A DNA stretch of 61,733 bases, from contig CALUMG010000013.1 in assembly GCA_944321705.1 (NCBI GenBank), positions 1 through 61,733 of the forward strand, given 5' to 3'. A model generated the notes under the pieces. The model ran no database searches and was not told the DNA's origin. It saw nothing but the letters and a program-made list of their open reading frames with translations. This DNA comes from an uncultured Muribaculaceae bacterium. GTDB lineage: Bacteria; Bacteroidota; Bacteroidia; Bacteroidales; Muribaculaceae. Position 1 is the first letter of the stretch; each line of letters begins with the position of its first letter. The translations under genes and the position numbers were made by a program. This document shows positions 45,356 to 52,868 of the stretch, piece after piece.

Positions 45356-48300
45356 TTAGAACGTTAGATTTACTCCGAACGAGAAACTTGCCGTTGAAGG
45401 AACGCCGCAATAGTCAATACCTACTGAAGAAGAACCTACAGATCCTGAGCTAAGAGCTGATTCGGGATCTCCGTCATAGTTGGTGAACAGCAACAGGTTG
45501 TTTGCCGAAGCTGTGATGCTGGCACGCTTGATGACTTTTGTCTTTGCAAGGATAGATTCCGGCAACTGGTAGGACAACGAAATTGTGCGCAAGCGCAAAG
45601 AGTTAACCTTAGTGATGAAGTTGGCTGCTTCAACAGGGTAGTAAGTCTGCCAATAGTTGTTGATAATGGTTGCGCCACTTGTTTCACGACCGTTGTACAT
45701 GTAAGTTTGGTCGGCGAAGAACTCGAAACGAGCATCTTGGTAAACAGGTTTTTCGGTTGTACCAACGTTTTGCACGCCTGTGATAACGAGGTGGTCACGG
45801 CCTTCGGTACGTTCGCTCATACCGGCAGCAGTCATTTCATATTGAGTACCGTTGTAAACGTCTCCACCGAAGCGGAATTCCCACAACATGTTGAATGTCC
45901 AGTTCTTCCAAGTAACGGTGTTGTTCCAACCACCTTGCACGCGCGGCTCGCGGTTACCGATTTGGATTGTCTGGTCGGTGCTTGAACCGGTAGGCATTCC
46001 GTTTGAATCAAGGATTACGCGACCGTCTTCGGTACGGTTCCAAACACTACCTGAGATAGCCATGAAGTCGCCGTCGTTGTAGGAAGCAGCCTTGGCGTTA
46101 CCAACTTGAGCGTCGGTTACATAAAGGATGTCCACACCCGGGAGCAGGTTGCCTACGGTACCGCGGTTTCCATAAAGGTTGATGTTGGATTCCCAAGTCC
46201 AGTCTTTTGTTTGAACAGGTACACCACCGATGCTCAATTCCATACCCTTGTTGTAAACGTCACCGGCATTTACTCGACGCAAGATATAACCGATTGTGTT
46301 AGACAAGCGCGGGCTCATGATCTGGTCGAAAGAGTTGTTGGTGTAGTAAGCATAGTCTAAGCTTAAACGGTTGTTGAAGAAGCGCAATTCAAGACCTAAT
46401 TCGGTAGATTCGGTAATTTCAGGCCTCAAATACGGGTTACCTGCTTCCCAACTGTTACCCATACCGGTAAGGTTGCCGGTGAATGTTCCGACAGGCCACA
46501 AGTAAGTGTTAGTTTGATAGGGGTCGGTATCCTTACCTACGCGAGCCCAAGATGCGCGGATACGTCCGAATGACAAGATGTCATTATCCATCCAGCCTTG
46601 GTCTTGCAAGAATTGAGTGAACACGATAGCACCGCCGACAGAAGGATAGAAATAAGAACGGTTGTCAATAGGAAGAGTAGAAGTCCAGTCGTTACGTCCT
46701 GTAACTGTCAAGAACACGGTGTTTTTCCAGTCGGCACGGAATTCACCGAATACGCCAAGGAGTCTCTTGCGAGATTTTATGTTCTGGAAGTCGCGGTTGT
46801 TGTCGAGCGAGTTGTCGAACGAATAGAATCCCGGTACTTGGAAGTCCCAAGCCATGCGGTAGTTAGTGTCAATCTTGGTATCGTCGGTCGAAGTACCGAG
46901 CATCAAGTTGAAGTTGAAGTCACCGAATTGCTTGTTGAAGTTGGTCATCAAGTTGGTCGACAAGTATTGGTAACGTTGCGAGTTTTCACTGTACATACCG
47001 TTTTGCCAAGCTTCCTTGTAAACACCGCCTTCACCGATTGCAGTAGAGTTTTCGGTAGTATAAGAGTCCATACCCATGCGGAATGAAATCCACCACCAGT
47101 CGGTAATGTCGGCACGGATGCTGAAGTTACCGGTGAAACGCTCGGTATTGTCTTTCAACTTGTTGCGGTTTAGAATCCAATATGGGTTGTCGCGTTCTTC
47201 AGTAACATCGAGACGGTCACCGAACATGCGGTAACGAGTACCGTCTTCATTCTGGTAGTGCTTCATGTTGTCATACGGGTTCCAGCGGAACACGTTGATC
47301 ATCGTACCCGAACCACCTGAGCCATAAAGACCTGCCGATGTGAGGGTCTTGTCGGTGCGGGCTTGCGAGTAAGCAGCATTTGCTGCGAAAGTGAATATTT
47401 TCCACTTTTGCTCACCGTTGAAACGGAAAGTGGCTTTGTCATATCCTGTAGTAGGAATGATACCGTCTTGGTTGTAATAAGAACCAGAGAGGTAGAATGA
47501 ATTGTTCTGTGTACCACCCGAGATGCTTATGTTGGTATCCCAAGCTCCACCTTGGTCGAAGAAGTCGCCGATGTTGTCATATATCTTTTCTCCCGGTTCG
47601 GCCGGAGCACCCCAAGAGTTGTAAGCGAAATCGTCATAGGTAGTGCTCAAGTAATTTCCGTTGGCGTCATAATTGTCCTGAACAAAACCGTGTTTGTACT
47701 TCTTTTGAGTCTTAGGCAGGTTCTTAGCCCAAGTCGTAGTGTATTTAGCAGACAAGTTTACTTCTACAGCGCCTTCCTTACCTTTCTTTGTAGTGATGAT
47801 TACCACACCGGCAGAGGCACGAGAACCATAAAGAGCCGAAGCGGCCGGGCCCTTCAGCACTGACATGCTCTCGATATCTTCGGGGTTGATATCCATTACA
47901 CGGTTGGAGTTGGTTGAAGAAGTTGAGGTAGTACCATCGAAAGCAGAGTTACCGATGACCGAAGTAGAGTTATCGTAGATGATACCATCGACAACGAACA
48001 ACGGCTGGTTGTCGCGTTCGAGAGAAGTACCGCCACGCAAGATGATTTGAGAACCGGCACCGGCTGCACCGCTACCTTGTGTGATGCTCACACCTGCAAT
48101 CTTACCTGAAAGGGAGTTGATGGCATTGGTTGACTTGTTTTTCATGAGCTCGTCGGAATCGATTTCATCGATGGCGTATCCGAGCGATTTACGGTCTTTC
48201 TTGATACCGAGTGCTGTAACCACAACTTCATCGAGGCTTGTGGCACCAGAAGCAAGAGTGATGTGCATTTCTCCTAAAGAAGTGATTTGGACTTCTTTGG

Positions 48301-48571
48301 ATTCTTGTCCTACATAAGAGATGACAAGAGTGTCGCCCACTTTGGCACGGATGTGGAAGCGACCTTCGGTATCGGTAGCCATTCCGGTATCGGTGCCTTT
48401 TACTAATACGGAAGCTCCGATGAGTGGTGCTCCTGATTCATCAGTCACCATACCGGTGATTGTGCTGGAGGCTTGTGCCATTGCCGAAAATCCCGAATTC
48501 AGTAGATTTGGAGAAAACGGGGTTCCGCATGCTAAGCACATAGCTACTAACAAAGCATACTGTTTCTTCAT
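45356..48571 (-). CDS. SusC/RagA-family TonB-dependent transporter
   Basis: A 1071-residue outer-membrane importer. Signal peptide region to about residue 33 (long, with an internal Cys; ends AMAQA), carboxypeptidase-regulatory domain (ITGMVTDESGAPLIGASVLV, ATDTEGRFHIRAKVGDTLVI), LDEVVVTALGIKKDRKSLGYA link, plug (SLSGKIAGVSITQGSGAAGAG, LFVVDGIIYDNS, LYGSRASAGVVIITTKKG) and barrel ending FGVNLTF. It is first in a SusC/SusD operon with no enzymes, a layout often used for peptides or small glycans. An unusually long leader of about 410 nt precedes it and contains a small ORF. Codon use suggests high expression. Confidence 0.94.
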   Translation of the reverse strand: MKKQYALLVAMCLACGTPFSPNLLNSGFSAMAQASSTITGMVTDESGAPLIGASVLVKGTDTGMATDTEGRFHIRAKVGDTLVISYVGQESKEVQITSLGEMHITLASGATSLDEVVVTALGIKKDRKSLGYAIDEIDSDELMKNKSTNAINSLSGKIAGVSITQGSGAAGAGSQIILRGGTSLERDNQPLFVVDGIIYDNSTSVIGNSAFDGTTSTSSTNSNRVMDINPEDIESMSVLKGPAASALYGSRASAGVVIITTKKGKEGAVEVNLSAKYTTTWAKNLPKTQKKYKHGFVQDNYDANGNYLSTTYDDFAYNSWGAPAEPGEKIYDNIGDFFDQGGAWDTNISISGGTQNNSFYLSGSYYNQDGIIPTTGYDKATFRFNGEQKWKIFTFAANAAYSQARTDKTLTSAGLYGSGGSGTMINVFRWNPYDNMKHYQNEDGTRYRMFGDRLDVTEERDNPYWILNRNKLKDNTERFTGNFSIRADITDWWWISFRMGMDSYTTENSTAIGEGGVYKEAWQNGMYSENSQRYQYLSTNLMTNFNKQFGDFNFNLMLGTSTDDTKIDTNYRMAWDFQVPGFYSFDNSLDNNRDFQNIKSRKRLLGVFGEFRADWKNTVFLTVTGRNDWTSTLPIDNRSYFYPSVGGAIVFTQFLQDQGWMDNDILSFGRIRASWARVGKDTDPYQTNTYLWPVGTFTGNLTGMGNSWEAGNPYLRPEITESTELGLELRFFNNRLSLDYAYYTNNSFDQIMSPRLSNTIGYILRRVNAGDVYNKGMELSIGGVPVQTKDWTWESNINLYGNRGTVGNLLPGVDILYVTDAQVGNAKAASYNDGDFMAISGSVWNRTEDGRVILDSNGMPTGSSTDQTIQIGNREPRVQGGWNNTVTWKNWTFNMLWEFRFGGDVYNGTQYEMTAAGMSERTEGRDHLVITGVQNVGTTEKPVYQDARFEFFADQTYMYNGRETSGATIINNYWQTYYPVEAANFITKVNSLRLRTISLSYQLPESILAKTKVIKRASITASANNLLLFTNYDGDPESALSSGSVGSSSVGIDYCGVPSTASFSFGVNLTF

Positions 48572-48985
48572 AAGCGAAATGAATTAATTGTTGTCATTTA
48601 TGAAATTGTTGAGAATTTGTTCTGTTTAAGGAGTTGCCGTGATATTGTTCACTTGTAACTTGAAAATAAAAAATTGCAGTAATGTTTTTCCTGTAATTGG
48701 GAACGCAAGGCTGCTTTTATAGATAGGATTGTGTGGGAAAATAAAGGCCACGCTTACGCGTTGATGTAGAACGTGCTATCTATCCATAGGATAGGCAAGA
48801 CGATGTCGCATGAGCCTCCTATGGCAATTTTTTCGATGGTAGTTGAAAGAGTCTTAAATTTCATATAAGCATTAATATATGATAAATAAATTTTTTAATC
48901 TTTAAGGTGTCGGTATCACGTCTTTTTATGACAGACTCCACAAATTTTCTTGTCAGATTGCTTGTTTCTAAGTAAAACGACTCTC
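48572..48985 (-). promoter_or_regulatory. Long 5' leader of the second SusC/SusD operon
   Basis: About 410 nt lie between the consensus promoter and the SusC start. The leader holds the 36-codon ORF at 48754-48864, a small dyad CTATCC-ATA-GGATAG (48780-48794), and a hairpin ACGC-GTAA-GCGT (minus strand) whose GNRA-type loop contains the ORF's stop codon. The last 180 nt before SusC show no clear structure. I recognise no known riboswitch class in it. A regulatory role is inferred from the length and the ORF. Confidence 0.5.
48754..48864 (-). CDS. 36-codon leader ORF upstream of SusC
   Basis: ATG at 48864, TAA at 48756-48754. The product begins MKFKTLSTTIEKIAIGGSCD and continues with a hydrophobic half (IVLPILWIDSTFYINA). 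The upstream 30 nt are very AT-rich, the favoured start context in Bacteroidetes. It has one Cys and one Trp, and no family is recognised. Inside it, AGGAGG (48820-48815) precedes an out-of-frame ATG (48811) that opens only an 11-codon frame. It could be a leader peptide controlling SusC, a small protein, or chance. It lies well inside the predicted transcript. Confidence 0.45.
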   Translation of the reverse strand: MKFKTLSTTIEKIAIGGSCDIVLPILWIDSTFYINA

Positions 48986-49017
48986 CAAATGTATTTAAAT
49001 AAAATATCACTTCCAAA
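48986..49017 (-). promoter_or_regulatory. Strong consensus promoter of the second SusC/SusD operon
   Basis: On the minus strand TTTG (49017-49014), exactly 20 nt, then TACATTTG (48993-48986). Sequence and spacing both match the Bacteroidetes consensus. The start would lie near 48980. Confidence 0.65.
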
Positions 49018-49111
49018 TAAATTTGGCATAATTTCAAGAATTTTTCATAAAAATGTGTGCATGGATGGGAAGCTGAATGCTTAAAAAAAGTTTAATATTG
49101 TGGGAAAATTA

Positions 49112-49175
49112 AGAAAAAATGGCGACTATCACGCTTCATGAGTGTGCTTTGTACCACGAAGTGTTAATAGTCGCC
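49112..49175 (-). terminator. Terminator of the small lipoprotein pair
   Basis: A long hairpin: GGCGACTAT (49121-49129) pairs with ATAGTCGCC (49167-49175), extended by ACGCTTC with GAAGTGT. The minus strand then has a run of six T. Confidence 0.82.
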
Positions 49176-49198
49176 TTGTGTCAATGCTTGCAGATGCT

Positions 49199-49669
49199 TC
49201 AATTTGCCGGTTGCTCGGGAGCAAAGGTGTATGGTACATATTCTAACGAGGCCAGTCCTGTTTCGATTTTCAATGTCTCGTTTTCCACCGAATATAATAA
49301 TTGTGTTTGGAGACCTTTGACCGTTTCGGGCGAAGTGAATGTCAATACCACGGTGCGCATCAAGTAAGAGTCCCATTCAAAGTTGCATGAAATCCAATCC
49401 TCGGTTTCATTGTCATAGAATACATAGGTGCCTACCCCGCGGGCATCCCAATAATAATATTCCACCTGGGTTTCGTTTTCGACCTCGACTCCGTTTATTT
49501 TCGCCAGTTTCCAGCTCGTGGATGCAAGAGGAGTGAGATATGCGATATCGGGGTCGGGGAGAGGAGTCTCGTCATCGTCGTTAAGGCAGGAAGTCATGAA
49601 CAGCGAAGTCGTAATCATGATTAATGCCATGGCCAGCAATTGCATGGCTTGAGATTTGGTGCGTGTCAT
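49199..49669 (-). CDS. Small lipoprotein, hypothetical
   Basis: A 156-residue lipoprotein with lipobox FMTSC (Cys28), followed by an acidic linker (LNDDDETPLPDPD) and a compact beta-rich domain (STSWKLAKINGVEVENETQVEYYYWDAR-type region, IETGLASLEYVPYTF near the end). The layout resembles lipocalin-like lipoproteins of Bacteroidales, which I infer only from pattern. It is 19 nt after a similar small lipoprotein gene, and the two probably share a promoter. Start could also be M9 (49645). Confidence 0.7.
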   Translation of the reverse strand: MTRTKSQAMQLLAMALIMITTSLFMTSCLNDDDETPLPDPDIAYLTPLASTSWKLAKINGVEVENETQVEYYYWDARGVGTYVFYDNETEDWISCNFEWDSYLMRTVVLTFTSPETVKGLQTQLLYSVENETLKIETGLASLEYVPYTFAPEQPAN

Positions 49670-49688
49670 TTTTTTGTAGAGTTTTTGT

Positions 49689-50078
49689 TTAATAATATCT
49701 TACATATCCGTTGAACCAGTTGGTATTGTAACCGTCCCACAAGATTAGGTCTCCGTTACTGAAGTAGAAATAATATGTTTCCCAATTGCCGTCATAATAC
49801 TGGATGTCGAGCCTGTCGCCCGAAGTGTACCAAGAGAACATCCATTCGTTCCAATATCCATAGTCGTCATAATATCCGTATCGTCCCGTGTGGTCGCCAT
49901 AGAAAGAGTAGTAGTCGACCATGTAATCGGGGACGTAGCCACGGTCATCGTAGGTAAATACCCAGTCTCCGCCCACAAGAGGGTCGTTGTCGATGATTGT
50001 GACTTCGCATGAATTGGCCATGAGCATCATCGTCATGCAGATGAACAGAGGGAAAATCGATTTTAAAATCTTTGGCAT
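49689..50078 (-). CDS. Small Tyr/Trp-rich lipoprotein, hypothetical
   Basis: A 129-residue lipoprotein with lipobox ANSC (Cys24). The mature part is strikingly aromatic, with many Tyr and several Trp (DYMVDYYSFYGDHTGRYGYY, YYFYFSNGDLILWDGY), and short strands separated by Gly/Asp turns. GGDWVFTYDDRGY near the start looks like the first strand of a small lipocalin-type barrel. It is likely the first gene of a two-gene unit with the lipoprotein at 49199, which has a similar plan but low sequence likeness. Function unknown. Confidence 0.72.
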   Translation of the reverse strand: MPKILKSIFPLFICMTMMLMANSCEVTIIDNDPLVGGDWVFTYDDRGYVPDYMVDYYSFYGDHTGRYGYYDDYGYWNEWMFSWYTSGDRLDIQYYDGNWETYYFYFSNGDLILWDGYNTNWFNGYVRYY

Positions 50079-50120
50079 CGTTTGAAGTTGAATAAAAGTT
50101 GATAATTACGGCATGTGGAA

Positions 50121-50128
50121 CAAATATA
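50121..50128 (-). promoter_or_regulatory. -7 box of the small lipoprotein pair
   Basis: Minus strand TATATTTG, 43 nt before the ATG at 50078. No clear -33 element. Confidence 0.45.
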
Positions 50129-50233
50129 AGGAAATTCGTGCGTAAAGTCGTAAAATAAACTTGTTAATTTTCTGCATGAGCCTATTTTTCAACACGAGTT
50201 TATTCCCAATGTTGTCAAAACGGATTTTGTTTT

Positions 50234-50274
50234 ATGAAAAACGACATCCGGGTTTGTTTTCCGGATGTCGTTGA
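50234..50274 (-). terminator. Terminator of panB
   Basis: AACGACATCCGG (50240-50251) pairs perfectly with CCGGATGTCGTT (50261-50272). On the minus strand TTTTCATAAAAC follows. Confidence 0.8.
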
Positions 50275-50304
50275 GTAGAGATAGTATTTATGTGATGGTG
50301 TTTT

Positions 50305-51126
50305 TTAGTATTGTTCTTTTTCGTTGGGGAAGTCTCCGCTTTTGACATCGTTAATGTAGCTTCCCACGGCTTCAATTATTGTTGAGCCTATTGAAGCATA
50401 ACGACGCAAGAACCTTGGGGAGAAGCCCATGTTGATTCCAAGCATGTCGTGCATTACGAGGACTTGGCCGTCAACACCTCCGCCTGCACCGATTCCGATT
50501 ACCGGAATTGTCAACTCTTCGGCCACGCTACGGGCGAGAGTTGCCGGAATTTTTTCCAAAACGATTGCAAAGCATCCTATTTCTTCCAACAGATGTGCGT
50601 CGCTGATGAGTTTTTGAGCTTCAGCCTCTTCACGAGCTCTAACCGTATAGGTCCCAAACTTGTTGATTGATTGAGGCGTAAGTCCGAGGTGTCCCATTAC
50701 GGGGATTCCGGCGCACAATATTTTTTCGATGGATTCGCGTATCTCGGCTCCCCCTTCGAGCTTGAGACAGTCGGCATGAGTCTCTTTCATAATCCTGACT
50801 GCCGAAGAGAAGGCTTCCATGGGATTGCCTTGGTATGTGCCAAAAGGCATGTCAACAACCACGAGCGCGCGTTTGACGGCTTTCACGACCGACTTGCCGT
50901 GGTATATCATTTGGTCGAGCGTGATAGGCAATGTGGTGATGTTGCCTGCCATGACATTCGATGCAGAATCGCCGACAAGAATTACGTCCATTCCGGCTTC
51001 ATCAATCAATTTGGCCATTGAGTAGTCGTAGGCTGTGAGCATCGATATTTTTTCTCCTCGCTGCTTCATTTCGATGAGGCGGTGGGTGGTTACTTTTCTT
51101 TTGTCTTCTGCAGAGTAGGTCGACAT
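50305..51126 (-). CDS. panB: 3-methyl-2-oxobutanoate hydroxymethyltransferase
   Basis: A 273-residue TIM-barrel enzyme that makes ketopantoate from 2-oxoisovalerate and methylene-tetrahydrofolate, the first committed step to pantothenate and CoA. Family segments: [34 protein letters not shown] (metal ligand D), [38 protein letters not shown] (catalytic E) and [21 protein letters not shown]. The length is normal. No other pantothenate gene is near, and a terminator follows, so it is expressed alone. Confidence 0.95.
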   Translation of the reverse strand: MSTYSAEDKRKVTTHRLIEMKQRGEKISMLTAYDYSMAKLIDEAGMDVILVGDSASNVMAGNITTLPITLDQMIYHGKSVVKAVKRALVVVDMPFGTYQGNPMEAFSSAVRIMKETHADCLKLEGGAEIRESIEKILCAGIPVMGHLGLTPQSINKFGTYTVRAREEAEAQKLISDAHLLEEIGCFAIVLEKIPATLARSVAEELTIPVIGIGAGGGVDGQVLVMHDMLGINMGFSPRFLRRYASIGSTIIEAVGSYINDVKSGDFPNEKEQY

Positions 51127-51154
51127 AATTCAGTTTTTAATTTAAAAGGTCGGG

Positions 51155-51162
51155 CAAAGGTA
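51155..51162 (-). promoter_or_regulatory. -7 box of panB
   Basis: Minus strand TACCTTTG, 29 nt before the ATG at 51126. The -33 element is poorly spaced. Confidence 0.5.
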
Positions 51163-51242
51163 ATATAAATTGTTGAGAAATACGAACAAAATCGAGAAAA
51201 TGGCAGGGAACCGGAGACGTTAACCGTAGGAATAGATATGGT

Positions 51243-52190
51243 TTATTTATTTTTACAGGATTTTATTGCTGCGAGGTTGCGCTTGAGCCCGTCGAGGTGC
51301 GTGCGGCGCACCGCGCTGTGGCCGAACAGGCGGCGGAAATCTCCCGGTGTCATTTGTTCAATCTTTTCATTGTCAAGTGCCAAGAATTCGGTAGAAGGGG
51401 CAAATTCGGGTATCGCCGATGCCATTGCATCTGCGTTGTGCGGACATACGAGCTGGCATGTGTCGCATCCATAGATGCGATTGCCTATCACTTCGGCCAC
51501 CCATCCGGGCAGCGGCCCACGGCGTTCAATAAGTTGGCAGGAAAGGCATCGACGGGCATCGAGCGGCTTATCATTGTGCAATGCCTGTCCGGGGCAAGCC
51601 GTTTCGCACAGGCCGCAATCGGCGCAAGAGAGTGCGCAAGGCTCGTCGGGCTTGAGCTGAAGGGTCGTTACGAGTTCGCCAAGGAAGAAAAAAGAGCCTT
51701 TACCTGGGATTATGAGTGTATTGTTGCGCCCGATGAACCCAATTCCGGCCTGTTGTGCCCAGTATCGTTCCCTTATGGGAGCCGTGTCGACACAAGGGCG
51801 GCTTTCGTGTCCGGTGAGTTCTCTTATGAAAGCGGCAAGTTCAAACAGGCGTTTTTTTACAACTTCGTGATAATCGCGTCCATAAGCATAGTATGAAAAT
51901 TGGGGCGCGTCGGGAAGTTGTTTTACAAATGGCATGTAATTGATAGCGACACATATTATCGATTGGGCCCCGTCGAGCAGCAATCGAGGGTCGTTGCGCA
52001 CGTCGATATGGCGCGAAGCATATTCCATGCAGTCGTTGTGTCCCGCTGCCAGCCATTGGTCGTAGTCGTGGATGGCATTGTCATCAACTCGGCATGCCCG
52101 AGCTATTCCGCATGCGTCAAATCCCAAGTTGAGGGCAAAATTCTTTATAATCGGTTCAAGGCTCGATGATTGGGGCAAATCCATAGCCAT
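51243..52190 (-). CDS. queG: Epoxyqueuosine reductase
   Basis: A 315-residue cobalamin and iron-sulfur enzyme for the last step of queuosine synthesis in tRNA. Two 4Fe-4S motifs are visible: CADCGLCETACP, and the set CLSC with CDTCQLVCP. The N-terminal half holds the cobalamin-binding fold (SIICVAINYMP, YGRDYHEVVKKRL, DTAPIRERYWAQQAGIGFIGRN), where the Asp of VDTAPI is the catalytic residue. I start at ATG 52190 (MAMDLPQ); M at 52184 is also possible. The start overlaps the deacetylase gene by about 30 nt, so the two are coupled. Confidence 0.93.
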   Translation of the reverse strand: MAMDLPQSSSLEPIIKNFALNLGFDACGIARACRVDDNAIHDYDQWLAAGHNDCMEYASRHIDVRNDPRLLLDGAQSIICVAINYMPFVKQLPDAPQFSYYAYGRDYHEVVKKRLFELAAFIRELTGHESRPCVDTAPIRERYWAQQAGIGFIGRNNTLIIPGKGSFFFLGELVTTLQLKPDEPCALSCADCGLCETACPGQALHNDKPLDARRCLSCQLIERRGPLPGWVAEVIGNRIYGCDTCQLVCPHNADAMASAIPEFAPSTEFLALDNEKIEQMTPGDFRRLFGHSAVRRTHLDGLKRNLAAIKSCKNK

Positions 52191-52773
52191 TTTCTTTAAG
52201 CCATTCAATTGCCTTTGGAAGGGCATATTTCATATTAGCTTCGGCTTTTAGGGAGTCGTGAAAGACGATTATTGAGCCTTTCCTTGCATATTTCTTGACA
52301 TTGTGAAATACTTGTTCGCCGGTGAGCTTTTTGTTGTAATCGCGAGTGACGAGGTCATACATTATTATGTTGAAATGGTCTTTCAGCAACTTGGCCGTTC
52401 CCCACCGCATTATTCCATGAGGAGGACGGAACAATGTTGTACCTATGAGTTCTTGAGCTTCTTTCACGTTGCGCAGATAGGTGCGAGTGGTTACCATGGA
52501 GCTTTGCATGTGGCTCATGGTGTGGTTGCCGACGCTGTGGCCACGACGTTTTATTTCTTCAAACAACTCGGGATTGCGCAAAATGTTTTCTCCAACGCAA
52601 AAGAAAGTGGCCTTGATGCCGTGCTTGTCAAGCAAGTCGAGCACCCATGGAGTGACTTCGGGAATCGGCCCGTCGTCGAACGTCAGGTATACTACTTTTT
52701 CTTTTTTGTTGATTCTCCAAATAGCCTCCGGGAAAAACATGCGATAGGGCAGAGGCGGACGTTCTATAAGCAT
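52156..52773 (-). CDS. Polysaccharide deacetylase (NodB-type, CE4)
   Basis: A 205-residue carbohydrate esterase of family CE4. NodB motifs in order: TFDDGP (31-36, catalytic and metal Asp), HSVGNHTMSH (79-88, metal His84 and His88), RPPHG (116-120), and a later IIMYDLVTRDYNKK in place of the usual DWR(D) motif. A C-terminal IIVFHDS supplies the motif 5 His. It has no signal peptide in this start, as is common for this Bacteroidales family. The substrate may be peptidoglycan or another N-acetylated glycan. I start at 52773 (MLIERPP); the longer frame runs into the upstream terminator. Confidence 0.88.
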   Translation of the reverse strand: MLIERPPLPYRMFFPEAIWRINKKEKVVYLTFDDGPIPEVTPWVLDLLDKHGIKATFFCVGENILRNPELFEEIKRRGHSVGNHTMSHMQSSMVTTRTYLRNVKEAQELIGTTLFRPPHGIMRWGTAKLLKDHFNIIMYDLVTRDYNKKLTGEQVFHNVKKYARKGSIIVFHDSLKAEANMKYALPKAIEWLKENGYGFAPIIEP

Positions 52774-52806
52774 GATAATGTGAGAGTCTTGATTAATAAA
52801 AATGAC

Positions 52807-52843
52807 GTGTGCCACTGCGGTGTTGCAACCGGTTGTGGCACAC
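52807..52843 (-). terminator. Terminator of the DUF2723 gene
   Basis: GTGTGCCAC (52807-52815) pairs with GTGGCACAC (52835-52843). On the minus strand GTCATTTTTATT follows. Confidence 0.7.
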
Positions 52844-52868
52844 GGCTTTATTTGGTTATATGTGACAA

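Noticed and set aside
48572..48985. Known riboswitch in the SusC leader
   Set aside because: I looked for the conserved cores of TPP and cobalamin riboswitches, the usual ones near TonB receptors, and saw neither.
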